A stretch of 21,671 bases of DNA, from the NCBI GenBank assembly GCA_041569895.1, contig JBFFXF010000108.1, forward strand, positions 1 to 21,671. The letters run 5' to 3'. The notes beneath the pieces were generated by a model. That model was not told the origin of the DNA and made no database searches. It saw only the letters and a program-made list of their open reading frames with translations. Below are positions 21,661 through 21,671 of this stretch, in pieces. This stretch comes from JBFFXF01 sp041569895 (lineage in GTDB: Bacteria > Planctomycetota > UBA8108 > JACQVS01). Numbering within the stretch: the first letter of the stretch is position 1; every line of letters begins with the position of its first letter. Both the position numbers and the translations under genes were made by a program.

Positions 21661-21671
21661 GGTCCGTCGCA

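Overview
The window is GC-rich and gene-dense and most likely comes from a member of the Planctomycetota. The best lineage clue is the C-terminus of the last gene. It carries tandem dockerin/EF-hand-like repeats of the type GDGNGDGVINISDPQYSLNF, followed by GGPPPPAPFPECG, an ending I associate with planctomycete secreted proteins. This assignment comes from recalled family patterns, not from a search.

Layout. Positions 1-2180 (+) hold the 3' end of a GTP cyclohydrolase II (RibA/RibBA) gene, a translationally coupled TraB/GumN-type protein and a PIG-L (LmbE-like) deacetylase. Positions 2120-5815 (-) hold a putative lipoprotein with one c-type heme motif, an orphan type II secretion F-like membrane protein, a [2Fe-2S] ferredoxin and a nitrilase-superfamily amidase. 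Positions 5955-8114 (+) encode a ClC chloride channel/transporter with two CBS domains and a TrkA-C-like tail. Positions 8473-9300 (-) encode a second, Nit1-like amidase. Positions 9618-16991 (-) form a tight operon, in transcription order: ECF-type sigma factor, zinc-finger anti-sigma factor, RND pump, HlyD-type adaptor and TolC-type outer-membrane factor. Three of its four junctions involve overlapping or nearly overlapping genes. Positions 17118-18995 (+) encode a polytopic membrane protein with a long acidic tail. Positions 19142-21250 (+) encode a secreted protein with about 41 CxxxC units on an exact 11-residue period, followed by dockerin-like domains.

Non-coding structure. The most unusual DNA lies between genes. 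At four loci, within about 15 nt of a stop codon and in the same orientation as the gene just finished, a composite repeat begins. Its modules are D, a C-rich hexamer array (CCCGGT-type units; G3N3 on the other strand); a conserved core of 44 nt (three loci, same spacing); C, a long array of NNCCGA hexamers; and at two loci B, a 9-nt repeat based on AATCTGCGT, followed by A, a purine/pyrimidine-rich AGGAAGGC-type stretch. The four loci lie after the ClC gene, after tolC-like, after the F-like gene and after the Cys-rich gene. Further D-type arrays occur at 2901-2957 and 8339-8374, and the first may have invaded the 5' end of the lipoprotein gene. The arrays are open in several frames and produce long spurious ORFs. 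These elements and the Cys-rich hendecad protein are the two best candidates for something undescribed.
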